64,000 nucleotides of DNA, from positions 186,001 to 250,000 of the forward strand of contig NZ_JAFCME010000005.1 of the NCBI RefSeq assembly GCF_018130065.1, in the 5' to 3' direction. This DNA is from Bradyrhizobium sp. AUGA SZCCT0158 (GTDB lineage: Bacteria; Pseudomonadota; Alphaproteobacteria; Rhizobiales; Xanthobacteraceae). Both the position numbers and the translations under genes were made by a program. Position 1 is the first letter of the stretch. Every line of letters starts with the position of its first letter. Under the pieces are notes generated by a model. It was given only the letters and a program-made list of their open reading frames with translations, made no database searches and had not been told where the DNA came from. This document shows, one piece after another, positions 7,445 through 14,762 of this stretch.

Positions 7445-7458
7445 AATCCGATCGGATT
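7445..7458. promoter_or_regulatory. Perfect 14-bp palindrome AATCCGATCGGATT
   Basis: A perfect palindrome 6 bp before the tandem repeat array and 90 bp upstream of the membrane fusion protein start. Short perfect palindromes of this length are typical dimeric repressor sites (for example TetR or GntR type). No cognate regulator gene is adjacent. Confidence 0.4.
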
Positions 7459-7464
7459 GCCTGG

Positions 7465-7534
7465 CAAGACTTGGAAGCCAAGACTTGGAAGCCAAGACTT
7501 GGAAGTCAAGACTTGGAAGTCAAGACTTGGAAGT
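7465..7534. repeat. Five tandem 14-bp units, each with a CAAG-A-CTTG palindrome
   Basis: Units start at 7465, 7479, 7493, 7507 and 7521. The unit is CAAGACTTGGAAG plus C or T; units 1-2 end in C and units 3-5 in T. Each contains CAAG-A-CTTG, and units 2 and 3 extend to CCAAGACTTGG. The array ends 13 bp before the ATG at 7548, right against the ribosome site (GGGGGA). It could be a set of protein-binding sites or a variable repeat in the leader. Confidence 0.85.
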
Positions 7535-7547
7535 ACTGGGGGATTAG

Positions 7548-8726
7548 ATGAAGCATCACTCGGGGCTGGCGTGCGGAGCATTGTTGTTGGCTGGCCTTGC
7601 GCCGTTTCTTGCTGGTTGCGATGAGCCGAGGGCCGCGCAAGCCGCAACCAAGGTTGAATCCGAAGTGGGCGTTATTTCCGTGAAACCGCATCCGCGGGCC
7701 CTGGTGCGCGAACTGCCCGGCCGTATCGCGCCCACGCGCATTGCGGATGTTCGGTCCCGCATATCGGGCATCGTGGTTGAGCGGATGTTCCACCAGGGCT
7801 CCGAAGTAAAGGCCGGCGATCCGCTTTATCGAATCGATCAAAGGCCGCTCGAAGTCGAACTGCGGGCAAGCGAAGCGTCGCTGGCAAAGGCGATTGCCGC
7901 GCTCGAACTGGCTTCGCATCAGGAGAAGCGAACGACGCTGCTCGCGAGTCAAAAGGTGGTCTCCGAAGCCCAGCATGAGAAGGCGGTCGGAGGCTTGCGT
8001 CAGGCCGAAGCGGACGTCGCGGCCCGCAAGGCCGACGTTGCCCGCGCACGGCTCAAGCTGAATTACGCAACCATCCGCGCTCCCATCGATGGCGTGGTTG
8101 GCGCTGCACTTGTCAGTGAAGGCGCCTTTGTCGTCCAGAACGAATCCAATCTCGCCACGATTCGGCAGCTTGATCCGACCTACGCAGACTTCACCCAATC
8201 GGTAACCGAGATGAACCGGCTTCGCCGCGCGTTTGCCGACGGCGACCTGGACCGGATCGCGCCCACGACAGCCCGGGTTCGCCTCGTGCTGGATGACGGA
8301 ACCGTTTTTCCGATGCACGGCAAATTGCTGTTCTCGGAATCCAAGGTCGATGCCTATACCGGGCAGGTGACAATGCGGGCCGAGTTTCCAAACCCGAGAC
8401 GAGAATTGCTGCCGGGCATGTATGTCCGGGTTCTCATCGAGCAGGGGGTCGACGCCGACGCCATCACGGTGCCGCAACAGGCCGTCCAACGCAACGCGGG
8501 GGGAGGCAGCGAGGTCTTTGTGGTCAAGGACGATGGTCGTGTCGCGGTGCAGCCGGTCCGTCTTGGTGAGGCGCAGGGTGGCCTGTGGCTGGTAAACGAG
8601 GGTCTGCGTGAGGGCGACCGGGTGGTGGTGGATGGATTTCAAAAGCTTGCGCCAGGCGACAAGGTCAAGCCGGTGCCTTTCATCAATGAAACGGCGTCGG
8701 CCGATGCCTCCCTGGGGCGCCGATAG
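7548..8726 (+). CDS. RND-type membrane fusion (periplasmic adaptor) lipoprotein
   Basis: 392 residues of the AcrA/MexA type. A signal peptide ends in the lipobox LAGC, with Asp at +2 (LAGCDEP), as in AcrA, where it retains the lipoprotein in the inner membrane. The barrel-sandwich halves are SRISGIVVERMFHQGSEVKAGDPLYRID and NYATIRAPIDGVVGAALVSEGAFV. A coiled-coil hairpin lies between them (about 100-165), followed by the beta-barrel and membrane-proximal domains. Such proteins link an RND pump to an outer membrane channel. No pump or channel gene follows, so the partner must lie elsewhere. The upstream repeat array suggests special control. Confidence 0.92.
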   Translation: MKHHSGLACGALLLAGLAPFLAGCDEPRAAQAATKVESEVGVISVKPHPRALVRELPGRIAPTRIADVRSRISGIVVERMFHQGSEVKAGDPLYRIDQRPLEVELRASEASLAKAIAALELASHQEKRTTLLASQKVVSEAQHEKAVGGLRQAEADVAARKADVARARLKLNYATIRAPIDGVVGAALVSEGAFVVQNESNLATIRQLDPTYADFTQSVTEMNRLRRAFADGDLDRIAPTTARVRLVLDDGTVFPMHGKLLFSESKVDAYTGQVTMRAEFPNPRRELLPGMYVRVLIEQGVDADAITVPQQAVQRNAGGGSEVFVVKDDGRVAVQPVRLGEAQGGLWLVNEGLREGDRVVVDGFQKLAPGDKVKPVPFINETASADASLGRR

Positions 8727-8760
8727 CTCGCGCCTATTCAGAGAAACGGCCGCTGCCCCC

Positions 8761-8780
8761 TATGTGACCTATCTCACATA
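8761..8780. promoter_or_regulatory. Perfect CRP-type palindrome TATGTGA-N6-TCACATA
   Basis: 7-bp arms 8761-8767 and 8774-8780 are exact reverse complements, and the core is TGTGA-N6-TCACA, the enterobacterial CRP consensus. It lies 54 bp upstream of the secreted protein gene at 8834. A second perfect core lies at 10494. Which Crp/Fnr protein would bind is not known. Confidence 0.6.
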
Positions 8781-8833
8781 ACGATCCGCGGTCCTCGCCT
8801 AGTTTTCCCGCCACCAAAAACGGGAGACACATC

Positions 8834-9277
8834 ATGCGCAAGATCATTCTGATCGCAGGGTTCGTTTTGGCGTCTGTCAGCGCGCAGGCCGGGGATAACA
8901 GAAGCCTCTCGCTGGCCGGAAGCGATACGCAAACAACCGCCGCACCGGCCCGGACCAACGCGCCGCCGCAAATTGCCGAAGCTGCCGAACCGCCGAAGGC
9001 CGAAGCCCCGCGCGCGGCCGAGGCGCCCAAGGCGGAAACTCCGAAATATGTCGAGCGTCCGGCGATCGTCGAAACCAAGCCTGACCGGTATCGCCACGAG
9101 CCGCGTTACAAGGACGAGCCGCGATATCGCGACGAACCGCGCTACAAGGATGAGCCGCGATATTCGGACTCGCCTCGATATGATGATGGTCCCCGATACG
9201 ATAAGTCCCGGAGGTCACGCTACTGGACCGAACGGCGTATCATCAACGCGCTGCATCGACACGGCATTTACTGGTAA
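8834..9277 (+). CDS. Secreted repeat protein with RY-(K/R/S)-DEP repeats
   Basis: 147 residues. A signal peptide (MRKIILIAGFVLASVSAQAG) is followed by an Ala/Pro/Glu-rich segment (about 45-75) and then by about seven repeats of a 6-residue unit RY(K/R)DEP (about 86-125), with alternating basic/aromatic and acidic residues. The C-terminus (YWTERRIINALHRHGIYW) is of a type found in several small Bradyrhizobium exported proteins. The protein is likely disordered in the periplasm or at the cell surface. It sits behind a CRP-type palindrome and before a clear terminator, so it is probably a single-gene unit. Function unknown. Confidence 0.8.
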   Translation: MRKIILIAGFVLASVSAQAGDNRSLSLAGSDTQTTAAPARTNAPPQIAEAAEPPKAEAPRAAEAPKAETPKYVERPAIVETKPDRYRHEPRYKDEPRYRDEPRYKDEPRYSDSPRYDDGPRYDKSRRSRYWTERRIINALHRHGIYW

Positions 9278-9290
9278 TTCCAGAAAGCAA

Positions 9291-9325
9291 AACGCGCCCG
9301 CGGGATTGATCCGGGGCGCGTTTTT
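9291..9325 (+). terminator. Rho-independent terminator after the repeat protein gene
   Basis: ACGCGCCC pairs with GGGGCGCGT across a short loop, followed by TTTTT. It lies 13 bases after the stop at 9277 and precedes the convergent deacetylase gene. Confidence 0.85.
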
Positions 9326-9358
9326 GTTGTGGGCTGATGCCGGCGGCGGCGCGCTTGA

Positions 9359-10375
9359 CTACTCCTGAGCCGTCTGCACCACGCTGGCGATCGGGCGGCT
9401 GGCGACGGTCGGGACCTTGAGGTCCTTGACCAGCATCGCGTCATACTCGGCCAGGGTCTCGAGCTGCACCTTGGCCTTCATCAGCACGACCTTGTAGCCG
9501 CCGGCCTTGAGGCGGCGCAGCAGCGTCGGCAACGCCGTCGCGGTGTGCTTCTGCAGGTCGTGCATCAGGATGACGCCCTTGCCCTGCTTGTCGAGCTTGG
9601 TCATGACGTTCTGGATCACCTGATCGGGACCCGAGGATTTGAAGTCGTTGGAATCGACGTCGACCGAGAACATCGAGATGTTTCGCGTGCCGAGATAGGC
9701 CAGCGTGGGTTGGGTGTGTCCGAGCCCGGGGAAGCGGAAGAACGGCGCGGGTGCAGCGCCGATCGCCATCTTCACGGCGCTGAAGCCCTTCTCGATCTCT
9801 TCCTTGGCCTGCGCTTCCGTCATCTTCTTGCTGTCGAGATGCGCGTGCGACCAGGTGTGCGAGCCGACGGTGTGGCCGGCTACGTAAACCTGGCGGAGGA
9901 TTTCGGGGTGATAGGTGGTGTGCTTGCCGACCGGGAAGAACACCGCCTTGGTGCATTCGTCCGCCAGCGCCTTCAGCACTGCAGGTGTGGTCGGCCACGG
10001 ACCGTCGTCGAAGGTCAGCACGACCTCCTTCTCAGTCAGGAAGTCGAACTGCTTGTATTGCAGGAAGCCGAAACCCGGTCCGCCCGTGGTGTCGATGATG
10101 ACGGTGCGGCTGACGCCGAGCGCGTCGGGATTGGCGCAAACCGGTTTTGCGGCCACCGGCGCAGCAGGTGCCGGCGGCGGGGCCGGCTTCGTGAGCGACG
10201 CCGTTACCTCGACGTCATCCTTCGGCTTGGTGGCGGCCGGCAACGGCTCGGCCTTGCGGGCGGCGACAGTTTGAGGGGCCGCATCGGCACGCGGCGAGGA
10301 GGTCCAGAACCAAACACCGGCGATCACAGCCGCCGAAACAACAGTGGCCAGCATCAGGCCTAACGCATTACGCAT
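9359..10375 (-). CDS. Polysaccharide deacetylase (NodB-domain), membrane-anchored or exported
   Basis: 338 residues from ATG 10375-10373. An N-terminal hydrophobic segment (GLMLATVVSAAVIAGVWFWT) is followed by a Pro/Ala/Lys linker (about 35-80). The carbohydrate esterase family 4 domain shows the metal and catalytic Asp pair in VLTFDDGPWPTTP, the His motif in GSHTWSHAHLD, and RFPGLGHTQPT and VILMHDLQKHTATALP. The family removes acetyl groups from N-acetylated sugars of peptidoglycan or exopolysaccharide. An upstream in-frame start at 10408 is possible but has a weaker context. It is transcribed divergently from the Cys-rich protein gene at 10586. Confidence 0.9.
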   Translation of the reverse strand: MRNALGLMLATVVSAAVIAGVWFWTSSPRADAAPQTVAARKAEPLPAATKPKDDVEVTASLTKPAPPPAPAAPVAAKPVCANPDALGVSRTVIIDTTGGPGFGFLQYKQFDFLTEKEVVLTFDDGPWPTTPAVLKALADECTKAVFFPVGKHTTYHPEILRQVYVAGHTVGSHTWSHAHLDSKKMTEAQAKEEIEKGFSAVKMAIGAAPAPFFRFPGLGHTQPTLAYLGTRNISMFSVDVDSNDFKSSGPDQVIQNVMTKLDKQGKGVILMHDLQKHTATALPTLLRRLKAGGYKVVLMKAKVQLETLAEYDAMLVKDLKVPTVASRPIASVVQTAQE

Positions 10376-10493
10376 CGTTACACTTTCCACATAACGCAAG
10401 GGACACAACGCAACGGGCCATTAATGCCAATAAGGTCTTAACGCCTCCCCAACACGGCGCCGGGAGTTCAGGAAAATTAGGGGCTTATCTCTG

Positions 10494-10509
10494 TGTGATG
10501 AACGTCACA
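10494..10509. promoter_or_regulatory. Perfect CRP-type core TGTGA-N6-TCACA
   Basis: TGTGA at 10494-10498 and TCACA at 10505-10509 with the spacer TGAACG, in the divergent gap between the deacetylase (minus) and the secreted Cys-rich gene (plus, start 76 bp away). It has the same core as the site at 8761. Confidence 0.55.
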
Positions 10510-10585
10510 GCGGGAATGGTGGGCGGAGTGCACGGTCGGTCATCAACAACGGGCCCCGCATCCGCGGCGCCAATGGGAGCCGAAA

Positions 10586-10864
10586 ATGACCGCTTTCTTC
10601 ACCACCGTTCGCAACGTCAGTGTCGTGCTGGCCGTTGCCGCCTCGCTTTCCGCTGTTACCTCGACCGCGGGCTATGCCTTCAGCGAAGAAGCCCGCTCGC
10701 AGTGCACGGGCGATGCCTTCCGCCTCTGCAGCTCTGAAATCCCGAACATTCCGAAGATCACCGCCTGCATGGTCAAGAATCGCGCCAATCTCTCCAGCGG
10801 TTGCCGCGCCGTGATGGACCGCGATTTCGCCGCGCAGCGCGTCAGCAAGGTCGCCGCGCAATAA
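10586..10864 (+). CDS. Secreted four-cysteine protein (Cys-rich repeat type)
   Basis: 92 residues. A signal peptide (about 1-31, VVLAVAASLSAVTSTAGYA) precedes one domain with the pattern C-x7-C-x12-C-x11-C (QCTGDAFRLC, ITACMVKNRANLSSGC). The pattern resembles a single Golgi/FGFR-type cysteine-rich repeat (Cys_rich_FGFR, PF00839), here as one unit with probably two disulphides in the periplasm. A near-copy of the pattern occurs in the next plus-strand gene at 11049. A CRP-type site lies upstream and a terminator follows. Function unknown. Confidence 0.8.
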   Translation: MTAFFTTVRNVSVVLAVAASLSAVTSTAGYAFSEEARSQCTGDAFRLCSSEIPNIPKITACMVKNRANLSSGCRAVMDRDFAAQRVSKVAAQ

Positions 10865-10892
10865 CCCAGTCGTCCCCGGCTCTCTCGAAAAG

Positions 10893-10923
10893 CGCTTGCG
10901 TCGATGCGACGCAGGCGTTTTTT
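10893..10923 (+). terminator. Rho-independent terminator after the Cys-rich gene
   Basis: CGCTTGCGTCG pairs with CGACGCAGGCG (one G-U pair) across a 3-base loop (ATG), followed by TTTTTT. It lies about 28 bases after the stop at 10864 and separates this gene from the paralogue at 11049. Confidence 0.88.
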
Positions 10924-11048
10924 GCGTTTGCCGGCAGCCAAATTCCCGCATGTAACCGCTTCCCCCCGGACCAGATCCGGGCTGGCTTTCGCCTGAAAAC
11001 GCGATAGAAGGCGGGGATCGTTTATTGCTGTGTGTGAAGGCGACTAAG

Positions 11049-11264
11049 ATGACCAGATTTCTTTTTGTTATTCCCTTTGTTCTGATGGCGTCAGCCGCTT
11101 CGGCGCAGCAGCAGCCGGGCCATGACGCCTGCGCCCGCGACGTCTCGCGGTTTTGCCGCGCCCAGATGAATGACGGCGACATGGTCGTGCTGGCGTGCCT
11201 GCAGCAGAACCGCGCCCGTATCAGCAAGGGCTGTCAGCAAACGCTGGCGGCCCACGGGCGGTAG
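11049..11264 (+). CDS. Secreted four-cysteine protein, paralogue of the 10586 gene
   Basis: 71 residues from ATG 11049; an upstream in-frame start at 11025 is unlikely because it would spoil the signal peptide. The signal peptide is FLFVIPFVLMASAASAQ. The mature part has C-x7-C-x13-C-x11-C (ACARDVSRFC, LACLQQNRARISKGC), almost the same layout as the protein encoded at 10586, including the shared NRA..S.GC ending. It follows the first gene's terminator, so it has its own promoter. The pair probably arose by duplication. Function unknown. Confidence 0.75.
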   Translation: MTRFLFVIPFVLMASAASAQQQPGHDACARDVSRFCRAQMNDGDMVVLACLQQNRARISKGCQQTLAAHGR

Positions 11265-11274
11265 TTAGTCTCTC

Positions 11275-11372
11275 CGTCATTCCCCGATGCGCAATTGCAC
11301 ATCTGAGAATCCATAACCACGATAATGAGTATGTATTCCGGGCCTGCGCCAAGGGCGCATCCCGGAATGACG
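11275..11372. repeat. Interspersed inverted repeat (CGTCATTCC...GGAATGACG type)
   Basis: Ends with the complementary sequences CGTCATTCC and GGAATGACG, with a variable middle. A second member is at 17625-17708. It fills the gap between the convergent genes ending at 11264 and 11385. The type is common between genes in Bradyrhizobium. Confidence 0.65.
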
Positions 11373-11384
11373 ATGGTGAGATAG

Positions 11385-13073
11385 CTACGTACTACTCCCC
11401 GCCACGGTCGCGACCGGCAACACCTCGTTGGCGGCGCGGTCGGGCGTATCTTCCTTCCAGCGCACCGATCCGAACGGCCGCTCCAGCATGCGGCGCACGC
11501 GGATCGGCTCGGGTCCGAGGTGGAAGTCGATCGCGCGCTGGTGCAGCGCGCGTTCGGATTGCGTCGCGCGGTTGCGCTGGCGCAGATAATCCAGCCAGGT
11601 CGGGCAGTGATAGCGTTCGGTCCACAATTCGGGATCGGCGATGTCGCGCGCGATCGACCAGCCATAGGCGCCGTTGCGCTGCCGGCTCAGCTGCACTTCC
11701 TGCATCACATTGTGGAACAGCCGGGCGTTGTCCTGCGCCACGCGATATTCGATCTCGACCACCAGCGGGCCGCTGCGTCCGGTCAGCGACAGCCGCACCT
11801 CGGGATCGGCCAGCACTTCGGTGGCAGCCTCGTTGCGCGCGCCGACCGGTGGCATGCGCAGCCAGATGCCGAGAACAGGCGAAACCAGCATCAGGCCTGC
11901 GGAGACCAGCAACGCGGCCTCGACGCCGGCGTAGTCCGTAAGATGGCCCCAGCCCCAGCTTCCGACCGCGATGCCGCCGGCGATCGCGGCCTGGAAGGCG
12001 GCCAGCGAGCGGCCCGCGACCCAGCGCGGCGCCGAGAGCTGCACGCCGATGTTGAACAGCGCGACCGCCAGCATCCACACGCCGCCGGCGAGCACGAGGG
12101 CCGCCGCCGTCAGCGCCGCGTTCGTGCTGAACGCCACCGCGGCAATCGCGCCGGCCATCGAAATCGCGCAGGCGCGCACCGCAGCTTCGCCGCTCAGCCG
12201 CTTGCGCGCTTCCGTGATGTTGAGCGCCCCGATAACGGCGCCCATGCCGAAGGCGCCTAACATGATGCCGTAGGTTTGCGCGCCGCCATGTAAGAGATCG
12301 CGCGCCACCAGCGGCATCAGCGCCGAGACCGAACCGCCGATCAGGCCGGTGACCAATGTTCGTATCAGCACGATGCGGATCGACGGCGAGTTGGCGATAT
12401 AGCGCACGCCGGAGACCATCGCGCGGTTGAGACGCTCGCGCGGCAGGCGCGACGGCTCGTGGGTGCGGTTCCACAGAAACAGCACGACCATCAGCGGCAG
12501 ATAGAGCACCGCGTTGACCGCGAACGCTGCGACCGCACCCGCGGTCGCGACCACGATGCCGCCGACCGCCGGCCCAAAGCTTCGCGCGATGTTATAGCTG
12601 ATGCCGTTGAGCGCGACGGCCTGCGGCAGCGTTTCCGCCGGCACCTGCTCGCTGACCGAGGCCTGCCAGGCCGGACCGAACAACGCCATGCCGCAGCCGA
12701 CGACAAAACACAGCGCCAGCAGCACATTCGGGGTGACGAGGTTGAACCATGCCAGCACGGTCAGCGCGGTGGCGCCGACCAGTGCGATCGACAGCGAGAC
12801 CAGCGCCACGATACGCCGGTCGTGCATGTCGGCGATGGCGCCAGCCGGCATCGAGATCAGCATGATGGGGAGCATCAGCGCGGTTTGTACCAAGGCGACC
12901 TTGTCGGCCGAGGACGTCATCTGCGTCATCGCCCAGGCCGCGCCGACGCCCTGGATCAACAGACCGAGGTTGGACACCAGGCTGGCCAGCCAGATCCGCC
13001 GGAACACCGCGTGCCGCAGCGGCGCTGCGATGCTGTCGGCGGCAAAACGCGAGCGCTTCGGCTGGTCGGTCAT
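11385..13073 (-). CDS. MFS transporter, MFS_3/EntS-like, with C-terminal soluble domain
   Basis: 562 residues from ATG 13073-13071, which has an AGGCGG-type site; a GTG at 13100 gives 9 more residues. Twelve hydrophobic helices occupy roughly residues 20-405, with the family loop motif GAIADMHDRRIVAL between helices 2 and 3. The last 130 residues (LADPEVRLSLTGRSGPLVVEIEYRV...) form a soluble domain resembling an antibiotic monooxygenase-like ferredoxin fold (LVVEIEYRVAQDNARLFHNVMQEV), as found in this subfamily. The class includes enterobactin exporters and drug efflux proteins. The substrate is unknown. It is divergent from the Tat-exported hydrolase. Confidence 0.88.
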   Translation of the reverse strand: MTDQPKRSRFAADSIAAPLRHAVFRRIWLASLVSNLGLLIQGVGAAWAMTQMTSSADKVALVQTALMLPIMLISMPAGAIADMHDRRIVALVSLSIALVGATALTVLAWFNLVTPNVLLALCFVVGCGMALFGPAWQASVSEQVPAETLPQAVALNGISYNIARSFGPAVGGIVVATAGAVAAFAVNAVLYLPLMVVLFLWNRTHEPSRLPRERLNRAMVSGVRYIANSPSIRIVLIRTLVTGLIGGSVSALMPLVARDLLHGGAQTYGIMLGAFGMGAVIGALNITEARKRLSGEAAVRACAISMAGAIAAVAFSTNAALTAAALVLAGGVWMLAVALFNIGVQLSAPRWVAGRSLAAFQAAIAGGIAVGSWGWGHLTDYAGVEAALLVSAGLMLVSPVLGIWLRMPPVGARNEAATEVLADPEVRLSLTGRSGPLVVEIEYRVAQDNARLFHNVMQEVQLSRQRNGAYGWSIARDIADPELWTERYHCPTWLDYLRQRNRATQSERALHQRAIDFHLGPEPIRVRRMLERPFGSVRWKEDTPDRAANEVLPVATVAGSST

Positions 13074-13223
13074 GGTCCGTTCCGCCTGTCCCTCTGTCAC
13101 CGGTTTGATTCCATTTGCATTTAAAGAGATGCCTGCGAAAACCCTGCCCTGTCCAGTAGTTACGCCGCCCTCGGTGGTGCCAGGACACAGCTAAAGTACT
13201 GAAAAGTAACGGAAGGTCACAAA

Positions 13224-14597
13224 ATGAGCCTATCGCGGCGATCGATCCTGAAAAGCGCCGGCGCGCTATCCTTGCTGGGCGGCCCCTTCGGATTTCAAGC
13301 GTTGGCACAGGCGGCGCCGGCTGTGCCTGCCGCCGCCGAGATTCCGCCGATCCTGTTCGTGCACGGCAATGGCGATCATGCCGCGCTCTGGATCACCACG
13401 CTGTGGCGGATGGAATCGAACGGCGTGCCGCACGAGCGGATGTTCGCGATCAATTTCACCGATCCCCTGGCGCGCAGCGACGACAAGGTGGAGCAGCCGA
13501 ACCGTTCGTCGACCGAAGACCAGCGCCGCGAACTTGGCGAGGCGATCAAGGAACTGAAACGGCGCACCGGTGCGCCGCGCGTCGCGCTGGTCGGCAATTC
13601 GCGCGGCGGCAATTCGATCCGCAATTATGTCAAGAACGGCGGCGGCGGCGATGTCAGCCATGCCGTGCTGTGCGGCGTTCCCAACCACGGCGTCTATGAC
13701 TGGGACGACGGCCTCGGCGGCGAGTTCAACGGCCGCGGGCCTTTCCTGCGCGGCCTGAACGAGGGCGAAAAAGAAGTCACTGATGGCACGGCATTTCTGA
13801 CGCTGCGCAGCGACGGCATCGACAAATTCGCGCAAGCCGACGGCCGTTTCGTCGGCAAGCCGGGGACGCCGACCGGTATCACCGCGGAAGGTCCGGCGCT
13901 GAAGGGTGCAACCAATCTGGCGCTCGGGGCTATCGATCATCGCGAGACCGCGTACCATCCGCGCGCGTTCCGCGAGATTTACAAGTTCATCGCCGGCCGC
14001 GAACCGTCGCGTCTCGACATCGTGCCGGAAGCGCAGGTCAAGCTGAGCGGGCTGGTGACGGGCACGCCGACCGGCGTTCAGACCAACCGTCCGGTATCCG
14101 GCGCAACGGTCGATGTCTATCGCGTCTCCGCAGAGACCGGCGAACGCAATGGCGGGCGGATTCATTCTTCGCAGACCGGCGCCGATGGCCGCTGGGGTCC
14201 GGCGCAGGTCGACCCCAGCTGGTATCTCGAAATCGTGCTGACCTCGCCGCACGCGACCACGACGCATTTTTACCGTTCGCCATTCCCGCGCTCGTCCGAC
14301 ATCCTGCATTTGCGGGCCGCCCGGCCGCTCGGGTCTGCCGATTCAGGCGCCGGTGCCGTCGTGCTGATGTCGCGGCCGCGGGGCTATTTCGGCCTGCCGC
14401 GCGACGTCGTGCTGTTCGACGGCAAGGAGCCCAAGGACGTGAAACCGGGTGTGCCGACCGATTCGGTCACCACCTTGCGGCTTCCGGCCGAGGAGGCTGG
14501 CCGCGCCGTGGTGGCGCTGTTCAACCAGGAGCGAATCGTGGCGCGGGCCTGGCCGGCAGCGGAAAACCGGATTGCGGTAGCTGAGCTGACTTATTAG
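13224..14597 (+). CDS. Tat-exported alpha/beta hydrolase (esterase/lipase-like)
   Basis: 457 residues. The N-terminus has a twin-arginine signal (SRRSILKSAGALSLLGG). The hydrolase core shows the first strand and oxyanion region PPILFVHGNGDHAALW and the nucleophile elbow VGNSRGGNSIRNYV (Ser about residue 128, G-N-S-R-G). Residues beyond about 280 (VKLSGLVTGTPTG...GATVDVYRVSAETG) look like one or two beta-sandwich domains. It may act on an extracellular ester or polymer such as a polyhydroxyalkanoate or lipid. It is divergent from the MFS gene, and the gap between them could hold a shared control region. Confidence 0.85.
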   Translation: MSLSRRSILKSAGALSLLGGPFGFQALAQAAPAVPAAAEIPPILFVHGNGDHAALWITTLWRMESNGVPHERMFAINFTDPLARSDDKVEQPNRSSTEDQRRELGEAIKELKRRTGAPRVALVGNSRGGNSIRNYVKNGGGGDVSHAVLCGVPNHGVYDWDDGLGGEFNGRGPFLRGLNEGEKEVTDGTAFLTLRSDGIDKFAQADGRFVGKPGTPTGITAEGPALKGATNLALGAIDHRETAYHPRAFREIYKFIAGREPSRLDIVPEAQVKLSGLVTGTPTGVQTNRPVSGATVDVYRVSAETGERNGGRIHSSQTGADGRWGPAQVDPSWYLEIVLTSPHATTTHFYRSPFPRSSDILHLRAARPLGSADSGAGAVVLMSRPRGYFGLPRDVVLFDGKEPKDVKPGVPTDSVTTLRLPAEEAGRAVVALFNQERIVARAWPAAENRIAVAELTY

Positions 14598-14680
14598 CTG
14601 TTTTCTCGACTATTGCCGGTGCCGGCGCCTTTGTCATGCCGGGATCGGAGACATAGATTGGATCTTGGATAAGATCTTGG

Positions 14681-14746
14681 CCCGCATGAGCGCAGCGATA
14701 TGCGGGGCTTTGGCACCATCCCGGATATCGCTTCGCTCATCCGGGC
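14681..14746. repeat. REP-like pair (CCCGCATGAGC.../...GCTCATCCGGG)
   Basis: Two REP-like hairpin sequences, CCCGCATGAGCGCAGCGATA with GCGGGG and CCCGGATATCGC with CTCATCCGGG, lie head to head in the gap before the P450 gene. They resemble short palindromic elements common in Bradyrhizobium. They end 17 bases before the chosen P450 start. Confidence 0.6.
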
Positions 14747-14762
14747 GACGAAAGTGGCGCCT

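Noticed and set aside
7465..7534. CRISPR array
   Set aside because: The 14-bp units are directly adjacent with no spacers, and no cas gene is present. The same holds for the 7-bp repeats at 42268.
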